Of a stretch of DNA of 64,000 nt, positions 23,001 through 36,100 are shown piece after piece; the stretch's first letter is position 1, and each line of letters opens with the position of its first letter. Under the pieces are notes generated by a model. It saw only the letters and a list, made by a program, of their open reading frames with translations. It was not told where the DNA came from and made no database searches. Position numbers and translations under genes: made by a program. Source of the stretch: Hypomesus transpacificus (taxonomy: Eukaryota > Chordata > Actinopteri > Osmeriformes > Osmeridae); NCBI RefSeq assembly GCF_021917145.1, contig NC_061073.1:16699942-16763941 (forward strand), read 5' to 3'.

Positions 23001-26000
23001 GGCTTTGCCGCATTTGGCCGATCAACTGAACATCTATTTGTTTTATAAAATAATGATTTAAAAAATACCGATTTTATTTTGTGCGCGGTCTGAAAAATCT
23101 AGTGCGCAGGCACACAGCTTAGAGAGAACATTGGTGGTCAGTACTAGATACTAGTAGTGAAGAGTGGTCAGTACTAGATACTAGTAGTGAAGAGTGGTCA
23201 GTACTAGATACTAGTAGTGAAGAGTGGTCAGTACTAGATACTAGTAGTGAAGAGTGGTCAGTACTAGATACTAGTAGTGAAGAGTGGTCAGTACTAGATA
23301 CTAGTAGTGAAGAGTGGTCAGTAGTAGATACTAGTAGTGAAGAGTGGTCAGTAGTAGATACTAGTAGTGAAAGGTTTTGGACCTGGGGACAGGGCTGGAG
23401 GCTCCATCTTGTCTTGGCAGGCCTGGTAGTAAAGAAGGTGGGACCAGAGAGCCGACTTCCCCTGTACACAACACACCGTCTGACACACTGTCCACAACAG
23501 CATAGTGTGTGTCTGTTTAGTGTTGTCACAATACCAACATTTGGACTTCGATACTGATACCAAGTGAAGTATTACGGTACTCAATACAGAAACAATACTA
23601 ATGATTTCATAATTTAATGGTTTAGTCTTTTATTTTCAATTGGAACTTTTACAATGTGTATAGAAATTTAAGTATAAATAAAATGTTATCATACAGCGTA
23701 ACAGGCTATTGTTGATTATCCAGTACAATAGGCTATAGTTTATTAGAGCCTGCAACAGAACGTAAAGGGACTTAAAAAAACGACTAAACTAAAATAAATA
23801 AACAACTTTCCGAACAAGAGAAAGCTTCTGAAGACTTAACTGCTTGGGTTTCTGATTGGCTGATTGGCTGGTAGGTGGTAGGTGGTAGGTGGCATTTAAC
23901 ACACAGACAACTATCAACTCGGCCGAAAACTTGAGTATGCCTGCGTCTCGTCTGTTACATGTATACAGCTGGACAAGTTTGCTGGACAAGTTATGCCTTA
24001 TTCCTCAGCGGGAGAAATACAAGGTGTTGCGTGAGAGCGTGTGAACTGGTTGAAATGAGTGAATCTCATGGCGAATGCGAAGGACCAATAAAATCTCTGA
24101 AAAAATACATGATATAGACCTTAAAGTCTGCAAGTGATTGCAACTTAACTAACAAGCAACAAGAAATGTACCTCATTCCGAAAGAAATTAGGTAGACTAT
24201 AAGCGCGCGATGATACAAATCACATATAGCTCAATCTAGCAACAGGAGAAACCATCATGGTTTTGCACCAGTACAGTACCAGTACACTTGTACAGTACCG
24301 GGGTGGAGTACCAGTACAGCGTGAAACACTACTTACCTGTTTGAGCTGTAATCCGTGTGCCCAGATTCTCTCCAGCAGGTCACAGAGGCCGTGTATGAGG
24401 GTGTTCTCCTGCAGCCCAGCAATACTGGCCTCACCTTGGCCCTGCTCCATACCATGGCCACCCATCCTCTCCACTAGCATACGCTTGGTCTGTACACACA
24501 CACACACACACACACACACAGTCTTCCTCATGGACAGAACACTAGCTCTATCTATCCATGTCAACACACTATGAGGCAAGGCCAAAGGTTGAGTGTAAAA
24601 GGAGGTGGGAGGGTACTTACCTTCAGACAACACTCCCTCAGCAGCCCCTCCACAAAGTCCCGGTGGGTTTGAGTGACAGCCAGGGGGGAGGGGTCTAGCA
24701 GCGTGGACTGTTGTAGGTTCTTCCTTCCCAGTGTGTGCTTCTATTGGATGAACCAAGAATGAGGCATCGCTGATGTCTTGGCTGCTCCAAGAAGGTTCTA
24801 TCTGTCTTATTTAATGTGTGTGTGTGTGTACCTCTCTCTGGTCATTGTCCAGTGCTGAGGTTTCAGTGATGGGGGGTCTCAGTTCCACCCTACGAGGAGT
24901 GGCACCCCGACCAGACCACCTGCCCACCACCCCACAGCACACAGTCAAAGGCATTCCACATCTGGGACATCAGTATGTGAGCACGTATAAGGGTGTGTTA
25001 GAGAGTGGGATTGATCTCATTATGAGACAGGTACATGGAGGGCATTTACACTTGTTAGATTATGGTTAGGGTTAATGCCACACACGTTAGGAATAGTGCG
25101 TTTGTGCGTTCCCTCACTTGTTGGTGTTGTGGCCTTGCGCCAGAACGTCTGCCTGCAGACAGGGGAAGCAGCCAGGCTGGTGGCGGCCCTGGCCGATGCG
25201 CATGTTCAGCAGGTGGGGGTGGAGGGCTGTGTGGTCCACCTTCAGCAGACGCCGCTCGATGGTCTGGGCTGGGGACAGGAAAAGAGTTATGCCTACTGGA
25301 GGGTTAGGGAGGGCTGGGTTAGGGCTGGAAGGGACTATACAGCAGCATCAGGGACACGCTCATTCTCATATGTAGCCTGGGTATAATCTGTCTTTGTAAT
25401 GTGGTAGTATGTTTAAACTGGAATCCGTTTGTTAGGATGTACAAATCTTTTGGAGGAAAATATTTTTTGTCAATAAAAAGCTGTATTCAAATATCACCTT
25501 TTGAAACGTGTCATGAACAAAGGGGGGGGGGGGGGGGCGGCAGAAGAAGGGAGATGCAAAGACATTTGGAAAGACAGGACACTAGTGAAATATAGACGGA
25601 GAGAATTTTTGAGAAGGAGACAGCAACGAAGTTGTGGGGAAATGGAAAGGGGGGAGCAAGGGAGAAAGAGGGTGTGAGGGAGAGAGAGATGAGAGAAAGT
25701 TCGGAAAACAGAGGGAGTTGGAGAGAATGTGAAGAAAAGTGCTGCACTTGGCAGAACTTCAAAAGCAGAGAGTTTGAAGCATTCATTATAGCACACAATG
25801 TACCATCCCTCTCCATCCCCCCTCCATCCCCCTCCATCCCCCCTCCATCCCCATCCATCCCCCCTCCATCCCCCTCCATCCTCATCCATCCCCCATCCAT
25901 CCCCCTACATCCCCCTCCATCCCCCTCCATCCCCCTCCATCCTCATCCATCCCCATCCATCCCCATCCATCCTCTTATCCTGGGCCGCTTATCACCATCC

Positions 26001-29000
26001 CCCCACACATCCACTCATCATTCTCTGTAGAGATTCTGTCTTTCCAAGATTGTTATTGAACTAGTAATGTCCTCCAAGATGGGCTCTTGGTCTCGTATGA
26101 CATAATGGCCCCTTTTGAAAGCAGACCTAGAGTGTATGAGTGAGTGTGTGTGTGTGTGTGTCTAGCACCAGTTAACCTGTACAAGGTTACCTCACATGCC
26201 TAAAAAATACCCACCTGACTCATGGAATGTGGTGCACTTCCTGTAGCGACGGTTGCTAGGGTCCTCATCATCCAGGTTGTACAGCCGCTCCCTTTCAAGG
26301 CGTCCGTCAAACAGTCGCTGCGTAGGCTCCTGGCCAGCCCAGCGGGACGTCACCTTCCCTTCCACCAGGTGGGAAAACATGGCTGTCTCCAGGAAGCAAG
26401 ACAGGAAGTGCACATGGCTCGCAGGCTGGGCCGACAGGAAAGCGCTCTGACATGCAAATGCACAAGAACGCAAACACACAAGAAGTTAAATGCACAAACA
26501 TGTACCAGAATGGTTAGACAGTAACTCAAACACATTTAAACGCATTCCACACTAAGCCAATATAGGTCATTCTGTGTCTACACATGTAGGTCTTGTCATG
26601 GTTACATCTAATGTGAGGATGACGCCTGAAGCTTGTTACCTTGTCGAAGCAGCTGCTCCCCTCCCTGTTGCTCAGCCAGGACTCCAGGTCTGACACGCTC
26701 TGGATGATGAACTCATCGTATCTGTTGAACATTGCTGAGAAGCGGCATGCAAACACCTCCCTCAGCTGTGCGTTCAGCTTGGCCGACCTCAGCTCCTCCT
26801 CCTCCTCAAACGGCCGTCCTAACACCACTCCTCCCCCAGTGTTTGTGGCCCCTCCAACTCCACAACTCTTGGCCAGCGCCTGCAGCCTCTCCAGCACGGC
26901 CAGCTCCTCCCCACCCAGGTTCCCGTTGCGCTTGTCCTCCATCAGGTCTTCCAGGACTAGCCCGCTGAGGCAGGGAGGGGCGGGGGTGAGAGTGGTGGCG
27001 GGGGCCCTGTGTGGTTGGAGGCCAAAGCGCATGGTGGCGGGGGCCCTGTGTGGTGGGAGGCCAAAGCGCATGGTGGCGGGGGCCCTGTGTGGTGGGAGGC
27101 CAAAGCGCAGCAGCACCTCCCTGAGCTCCTGAAGCAGCTCTGCCTGGTCGGGGAACAGGGGCAGGTCTTCTGGAGGCTCCACACCATGCTGATCAATGTC
27201 CACAAAACACAAGTTGGCCTGGGGACAGAGAGAGACAGGCTGTGTGGTCAGTTCTGGGGTGAGGTGTGTTGTGTAGGGGTTAAGATAGAGGTTAAGATCA
27301 GTCCAAGGTTACCAGCAGATACACACAGCAGATACAGTACACACAGCAGAATGCTGGACAGAGAGCTGACTCTTAGGAAGTGTATTGATAGCAGATCTGC
27401 CAGACTCAGCAGGTGACCAATCAGCAGACAAAAGAAAGTGACCTCTGATTGGCTGGACTAACCCCACGGGAAGATGTTAGATGGGGGAGGAGCAGCTAAA
27501 TGGATCACTCTGTCCCATCCACTTTCTGCTGCATCCCTCTTTTTCAATCCCTCTCACCGTCCCATCCCTTTCCTACAACCTCTTCCTTCTCTGTCATTCC
27601 CAATCCTATCTCAACATCATTGGTTTTACCAACATTTGATGCTGCATTACATGATAAATCAGAATCAGAATGGAATTTATTCGCTATGAAAGTTTGCACA
27701 GACAAGGAATTTACAGTAAAGGACTCATTCACAAGCTGTCAAAACAAACGAGTCATAGACATGAGTCATTGTGAGGCTGTGGGCCTCCACTAGCTAACGC
27801 CACCCAGGCACAGTCCATTACTCTGAGGCAGGAGGGCAGGATGCTGCCTCTGAGGCAGGAGGGCTGGATGCTGCCTCTGAGGCAGGAGGGCAGGATGCTG
27901 CCTCTGAGGCAGGAGTGCTGGATGCTGCCTCTGAGGCAGGAGGGCAGGATGCTGCCTCTGAGGCAGGAGTGCTGGATGCTGCCTCTGAGGCAGGAGTGCT
28001 GGATGCTGCCTCTGAGGCAGGAGGGCAGGATGCTGCCTCTGAAGCAGGAGGGAAGGATGCTGCCTGGATACCCGGTCCCACATACAAGGCTTTTGTAACT
28101 GCTCCACTTACAAACTCTTGATTACAACATTTTATCTCTTCTCTCATAGCCCCCATTCAGCCATGTTGACCTAAATTACATCATAGTAGAAAAACTCAGC
28201 ATGATAGATCAGCTTCTAAATCTCACATCCTATATTAACAATGCTGCAATGTCTGTGGTATTTCAGTTCTTTGCACTGCAGCAGGACCAGAGAGGGTGAA
28301 TAGTTGAGATGATTGTGATCATGTCTCCTCCAGTACTATCTCCACTGTCCAGTTTGTTCCCAGGCTCTGCTCTCTTATCCTGCCTAACCCCTAATGTCAC
28401 AGAAATAACTGGCTATTCTAAACCCTCATTAATTATTCACTTTCTCAGATTTTTCTAGAAGTCTAATGTGCTCAGACTCTCTCCCTCCCAGCACTCACTG
28501 ACGCCCTCTCCTTGTCCTGCTCTCTAGGGCTGCGCCACTTCACCACTGCTGGGGCGAGAAGGCTACGAATACATCATGAGGACAGAAGAGAAGAAGAGAA
28601 GGGGGCCGGGCCAGGGATGCTGGGATGTCAACACATCAGCAAGCTAGCATGACCTTCAATAATGACCTTCTAGAATGCTTATGTATTACAAAGCCTGGCT
28701 ATTAAAATATCTGTTTACTGGAATGTCTGTTTTTAGAATGCTTGCGTATTAGAATGTCTGGTTTTAGAACGCTTGCGTATTAGAATGTCTGGTTTTAGAA
28801 TGCATGCTATGGTACGCAATCCCAACACAGGGCCTCACCTCATGAGCCAGGTGTAGGGAGGAGCGGGTGGTGCCCTCTACTCGCTGGACACCCAGGAGGA
28901 AGGGTACGGGCGCGTCCAGTAGGTGGAGTAGTGGAGCGGGCAGGATGGGCAGGTAAACGTGCTGCCACTGGAACGGAAACAGCAGCGTGCTCACACTCTC

Positions 29001-32000
29001 TGCCACCGTCATCAGGCGCTGGTAGTCTGAAAGAAACAGAAAAGCAACAAACGTATACTTTACTCCACACAATATCCTACCATACTACACTGAATATTAG
29101 ACTGAAATACAATATTTCTATATTACAAAGTATTTTACAAAAACGAAATTATACAAAAACAACATTATGCTATACTCCAACCAACAAACAATAGTATATA
29201 ATAAACCATATGATACTATTCTACAAACAATACAATATTAGCCTACAAACCATATTCCTGAGATTGAAATGAGACGCTTACCTTGTGAGTAAAGCAACAC
29301 TTGAGTCTCCAACAGCAGGCAGGTGAGCAGCTGGACCAGTCCCTCCACCCCTAGCAGGGCACAAGTCTCACCCAGGGGGTAGTCCCCCAGAGGCAGCTCC
29401 TCCGGGCCAGGCCGCTGGACCACGATGGGCCCCTGGACCCCGTGGAAGCGCAGGGAGCGTCCAGGCGGAGGGAGGGGCACCTCATACAGGATGTTGTGGA
29501 CGTAGCTCTCCAGGGGCAGGGGCGGAGCCGAGGGGGAAGCAGCGGCCAGGTGCAGCTGAGACAGGAAGCGTCGGGAGGCCTGCAGGAAGGGGAGGGGAGT
29601 GAGGAGGCAGAGGGCTTTGGAGACATAGAGCGCGTCCGTCTCCTGGTCATAGGAGCCAGCACAGCCCACACAGGACGAGTCAGTGTCCGCCTCCTCTGTG
29701 CTGCTGGCCAGGGAGTCCAGACTGGAGGAGGAGGGAGAGGAGGCCGAGGCAGAGGAGGACGAGGAGTGGTGCTCCACATGGTGCATTTGGTAGAGAGTGT
29801 GCATCGCCGTGGTGATTTGGACGCTCTTAACCTCCTCGTAGTATGTGTGGACAAAGCCGTAGCAACGCGTGCCATCGTCACAGGAAACTATGAAGGAGTG
29901 GAAATGAGGCTCCAGACTGTCTGCTTGAGTCCGAAACAACAGACCCCTGGGCATGCAGAGCTGGAGAGGGAGAAAGAGGGAAGGATGGACAGAAGGATGG
30001 AGGGAGACATGGAGAGAGATGGAAAGAGGGATGGAGAAAAATAGACAGATGGAGGGAGAGATGGAAAAAATATGGAGTAAAGGATGGAGAGATGTATGGA
30101 AAAAGGGATGGAGGGAAAGATAGAAAAATAGAAAGAGCGATGGAGAGAGAAGACAAGAAAGAAGGAAAGTGACACACAGTGGAGAGGGAGCAGAAAGGGA
30201 AGTTAGATTACTGACACTCGACACTGCTGCTATTCTCTCCCTGACGTTCTATTCTGACAGACACATGCCTAGCCTCAGTCCAGTCCTGTGTTCCTCAGAA
30301 GGACATTCAAAACAAGCCCTAGATTTCCAGAATGTTGAATCAGTTCATCTAATTTAGACTGTAGCATTATCTGGGGCTTCCATCAGCTAGCCTTGTTTCT
30401 GTAAAGCATCCAAATATGAGAAGGCCAAATAAAGATGTCAAAAGTACACACATCCTCAACGCAAGTGGAAGTACCGATTCTCATGTTTAAAAAGACTGGT
30501 AAAAGTTGAAGTACTGACTACACTTTTTCGCTCAAGTTAAAGAAGTGTGGGCTCTGACATATACTTAATTAAAAAGTAGCCATTGCTACTACCTGTTTTA
30601 GTGTCAGGTTTAGGGTTGTCAACTTTGACTATGAAATACGAGACGAAAGGTGGACTGCCGCAGCAGTGCGTTTATGGTTTAGTGTGAATATACAGTGTAT
30701 TGTTTTAAGCCATTTGTCAGGATAGCTAATTGGCTATATGCACACGCCTGTGACACGTATTTCCGGAAAAAATATACAATTTCCATCTCAACCCTACACT
30801 CAGATGGTTGGCCTGTCTTTTACAATATGCGGAAGTAATGCGTGGATAGTGAATTAGGGTCAAAAAGATTTGCAAGCGTAAAACTGAATATAAATGTGGA
30901 ATATAGATTTGTATCTTCGAAATCCAATTTTCAAAAGCGGGAATTACGTCTGCATATTGCATAAGTCAGGTAGCTAGCTGGGGACAAATCAATAAGGCCC
31001 AATATCAGGGATGTCCCGGCTAATACGAGACAGGTAGCAACCCTAGTCACACTGGTAACCTTTTTGTTTAGGTCGGTTGAGGGGCAGTTCTATGGGCATA
31101 TGTGAAGCCCTCTGTGACATGCTTGCGTGTAAAAAGGGCTATCCAAATAAATTTGATTTGGTAACTGGACCTCACATCATATTAATACAACAATTTAAAA
31201 ATACACTATAGGAACGCAGCGCATTCACCAGGAATCCTGGTGATGTGAAATTAGTAACAAGCCTGGTTTGAAAATGTAAGATGTAGAAAATACAGATATT
31301 TGAATTAAAAATGTAAGGAGTGAAAGTAAAAAGTTGTCAGAAAAAAAGAATTGTAAAGTATTGATACCAGACAAATCTACTTAAGTACGGTAAGAAAGTA
31401 TTCGTACTTAGTTACTTCCCATCTGTATTTTTAGGTTAGATTGTAAATTAGGGCTACTTATATTTTATTTTTTATTCCCCTTAGTATTAGCTAGACCCCC
31501 CTTAGTATTAGCTAAACTTTGCTCCTTTTGTATAGTTAGTCCACATATTTAAGTTTCAATATTCCTATATGTTTAATGTATGCACTTCCCTGCCAAAGTA
31601 AATTCCTTGTTTGTGCAAACATTCATGGCGAATAAAATCCTTCTGATTCTGATCTCTGGAGAAGTCCAGCATTTGCATTGAGATTATAAACCTTTAGAAG
31701 GAGGGAGCATACACACAGCCCCATTGGCTGTCAACAGTAACACATCAACTTATTTAAGGTTCAGATGGCTGAGCGGTTACGAAATTGGGCTATTAATCAT
31801 AAGGTTGCTGGTTTGATTCCCGGCCGTGTAAAATGAAGTTGTGTCCTTGGGCAAGGCATTTCTAGCCTGACGTTGTCATCTCATAATTCTAGTCAGAATA
31901 TGAGTCTGAGAACTCTCTGTTGGGCTTTGACTACAGGGCGTGTTTCAAACGAGCCTGGAAAACAAATGCCTCTTCGCTCAATTGGATAGATCTACAACCA

Positions 32001-33070
32001 ATCAGAGCAACAGAGTATGTGACGTATGTTAAGCACCGCATAGTTGTTGTCAACAGAACTAAACTACAAGCAGACTTGAAGTATGCTTGAAGAATGAATA
32101 CAAACAATTTTTGCCGTGTTGTAAAATTAATTTAAGGGTAGGGAGAGTACTTTCACACGGTCAACCTTTTTGAGCGAAACAATAAAGGGCAATGCATATA
32201 CGAAGTTCTCCGTTTAGGATTACAACTCCATCGGGGCCAGCTGATAAATTAAACTTTTACCGAATCCCGTAGGAAGGACGGCAAAAACATATTTTCCATC
32301 CACAAATGCCTTGATTGCGTCTCTCTGTTCCTCTTTCAAAATTAATGCGCTGTCGATGTCTTCTAAAACAGACTCGATGGCAGTATCATAACATCCCAGA
32401 TCTCCAGCGGTAGCCATGTTTGTTCAAAACGAATTCAACTTAAGCGCTCTTTTGTGACGTGGGTGATTACGTTACTGTTGATCATCTGTCCATCATCGTA
32501 TAAAGCCCGCCCTGGCAATTTAATTGGTTCGCCCAGATTCTGGTTTTCTGTAGTTGGTCCCCAATACAAGACCCTCCAGACCCAACTTCCCGACCAAATT
32601 TTTTTGGGGGCGGGGAGAAGTTGGGCTGGCAGCCAGGCTAAGGCATTTCACCCTACTTGGCTATAGGAATGTGCCTGTACTTACTGTAAGTCGCTCTGGA
32701 TAAGAGTGTCTGCTAAATGAAATTGTAACTGTCCTTTCCTAAGTTCAAATTCAAATTTTCATGGATATCAAGTGAACGTTCTAAAACAGGTGTGAAAATG
32801 TTGTTGGTTTGTGTGTGTTTTTTTCACACATGCTACAAGTGAATATGTCTGAAACATATGTCTGTTATGCATGTGGCTCTCACCATGTTGATGGCGTCCG
32901 TGTTGAGGGGCCCTCTGTCTGGGCTTTGTGGGTAGTGGGCCAGAACCTTGGACCTGAAAGCTCTCTGGATGGGGTTCTGCTCAAAGCCCTCCGCTGAGCC
33001 AGAGAGAGCAGAGAGGACAAGGAGAGAGATGACATAGACAGGGAGAGAGAGAGGGGGAGAGGATATAGAC

Positions 33071-33129
<59 letters not shown>

Positions 33130-36100
33130 ATAGACAGGGAGAGCGACAGTGAGGCACAAAGATGAACAAATCAGCATTATGATTCAAGGACAGAAGGGAG
33201 AGACGGGTGACCTTCATCTCTGGGACACAGAATCAGAAAAGGAGAACTGCATCCTAGCTGCTGGGGTAGACAGGACAGAAGAACAGGAATAGCTTTTCAT
33301 CCTGGTGCAGTACAACTGGGAGGAAGAACTGGACCCCGACAACCACTATGGACAAGTTCCTTGTCATTTGTAATGTTTGACTGTTGCTGTATTTTCTGGT
33401 CACAATGCAGCACACACACACACACAGTGTAGTATCTGCACTGCACAGTGCAGTGTACCTTTGCGCCTGTACACACAAACACAACATTAGGACTTTGACC
33501 AGTGTATTGCCCTATCAGCCCAATTCTCTTTGTCCCCTGTGTAAACTTCAGGTGTGTGTGTGTTTGCATTTGTTTCTGTCTGTTTTTAACAAAGTGCCTT
33601 TTCCTTCATCTCACTCCTCCTGGCGTTCCCTGTCAGCTTCACAGGCCTGTAGAACAATCAGGAGTGACATCATGTATGACATCATGTATGACATCAGTGC
33701 CATGCCAGGGACCATCAGGAGTGACATCATGTATGACATCAGTGCCATGCCAGGGACCATCAGGAGTGACATCATGTATGACATCAGTGCCATGCCAGGG
33801 ACCATCAGGAGTGACATCATGTATGACATCAGTGCCATGCCAGGGACCATCAGGAGTGACATCATGTATGACATCAGTGCCATGCCAGGGACCATCAGGA
33901 GTGACATCATGTATGACATCAGTGCCATGCCAGGGATTCCCTGGTGGCAGTATGAAGATGAGGAAAACTTTCATCAGAAAGTCTCCACATACTCATCTCC
34001 TCTGACGCATGCCGTTGTTCAGCGTGTGAAAATGCACTACGTTACCATGGCAGTGGCCTTGAAGAGGTCCATCAGCATGGAGCTCACCAGTCACTGCTTT
34101 ACGCCTAGTCAGCTGACTCACACCCCCCCCCCCACGCCTGTGCCCATCACAGCACACACACACAGATCTACACAAACACACAAGGTCCTCAGGTCCTCAC
34201 CTACACACACAAAGTGACTATACATCACAATACGATAACATGGACACAAAAGAAGGGTGAATGAAAGACCAGGGAGAGGAAGAAGGGAGGTCGTGAGAAA
34301 CAGAGGATGTGTGCGGGGGAGGGGTGTTTGTTTTGATGCGCAGATGAGAGCTTAAATGCTGCCCTAGTTAGACTGTCACTACTGTTCTCCTGCAGAGCAT
34401 CTCCACCACAGCAAACAAGCACACTGCACCCCTCTACACACAACCACTGTTCGGGGAACACTTCCATTACTAACTGCTGTGGTGAAGCCTAACATCTGGA
34501 GTCAAAACAACATACTAACGTGTTCATTTAGAAGATGCTTTTTATCCAAACTGAGATGAAAGAGGGGATTTTAGCTAAATGTCACAAACCAGCTCGGAAA
34601 GTGACAAGGAAGGGTCCAAGTCCCGGGAATTAGGATATCAAAGTACATTTATACATTTTAGAAGACGCTTTTTTTTATCCAAAGCGTCTTCGGATAAAAA
34701 GTAAAACTAAACATGTATTAAACAAACATTTTCAGAGCCTCAGAGCTTCAGCAATTCAGAAGAGAATGTGTGATTATAGGCAGCAGACAGCCTTGTATGG
34801 AAAGGACAACCACAGAAGATCGTCTCTGCATTCACCAATTACAAATATACATTCAGATAAAAGGAAAGTATTACATTATTGATATTTATTCCTCAACCAA
34901 TCATAGATGAGAAAAACAGACAACATTTCACAGACAACATACACAAGGAGGACAAGGAAAATGACACACATACAATTGCAGTGCCCCTAATGGAGACATG
35001 AGCTGCTGTTACATAAGCCGTTGAGTGAGAATCAGTGCAGTCACACCAAGCAAGGAGACAATGCCACCATCCTGACTAGACCAGATCCACCATCCTGACT
35101 GGACCAGATCCACCATCCTGACCAGAATTAGCAGAAGCTGTCTTTATATGATCAGGCTTCTTTGTAATTGGCAGGGTTGGTGTCACTGACAGACCAACAG
35201 TTGGTGATGAATGATCGCCAAATGTATACTTACAGCCTCACTCAAGGGTGGGGTCCACATGACCAACACAGTCCTCACACACACACAAACAGACGTACAC
35301 AGAAGCACAATATACACAGATGCTACACTACACACAAACACACTACAGATATAGAGAGCTGCAGGATGGACATGGCCACAACTCTCACATACACACCCAC
35401 CTCACTCACTACCAAGCACTCCCACACAACAATGTTCCTGTGGCAGTCATCGCCATGGCAATCAGACACCAGCTCTGCATCCCCCCCCCCCCCCCCTCCA
35501 TATACACAGTTTGAGTATATGGAGTTGAAAGCCCACTCTGTCATGAAGCCTCAGACAGGTCATTACGATGGTCCTTCTTCCACCCACCATGGCCATCCAG
35601 ACTGATGCTCATCTTTCATACATATCCAGAATCTTCTGATCATTATCATGAATAACAGTCCAAACCTATTTGAGCAGGACGCCACAGTAGCTTTGCGTGG
35701 GTGCTTTGTTATTTTAAGATGGAGAATATGATATAAATGTAAAAATGATGGAGAATATGATAAAAATGAAAAATAATTATGATGTCGCCTAATTGGTAAT
35801 CGCAAGACATTGCCACAATAGCATCTAAACATTAGAACGATGCTCGAGGCTCTTCCTGACGTCAGATCATTTCCACCTCAGACCTATATCTTGACATACA
35901 CCTGCAAGATCCAATTACACACTGCAGTATTAAAATTGTACATTTATAGATAATATTATTTAAATTAGGTTTTTCCGAATGCTTTAAGCTAGTGGTAGTT
36001 TGTCTCCGAAACTTGAAAAAATTGACTGTGACAATGGAAGCAAAAACTACTACTGATTAATCGTTAGAATTACCTGATAATTCGTCGGGCTCCAGGCCAG

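Noticed and set aside
23134-23372. Direct-repeat array resembling CRISPR spacing
   Set aside because: Units are contiguous without unique spacers, and the context is a eukaryotic intron, so it is a minisatellite.
27790-28156. Repeat ORFs encoding RQHPALLPQ or EAASCPPAS units
   Set aside because: 27-bp intronic minisatellite read in open frames on both strands, with no start or splice support.
29351-29881. Long alternative frames over dennd5b exon 3 (both strands)
   Set aside because: Shadow frames of a GC-rich real exon. Only the frame matching the DENN domain is conserved.
33384-34217. 277-codon plus-strand open frame
   Set aside because: Driven by the 45-bp repeat and CA-rich sequence in dennd5b intron 1. 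No family resemblance.
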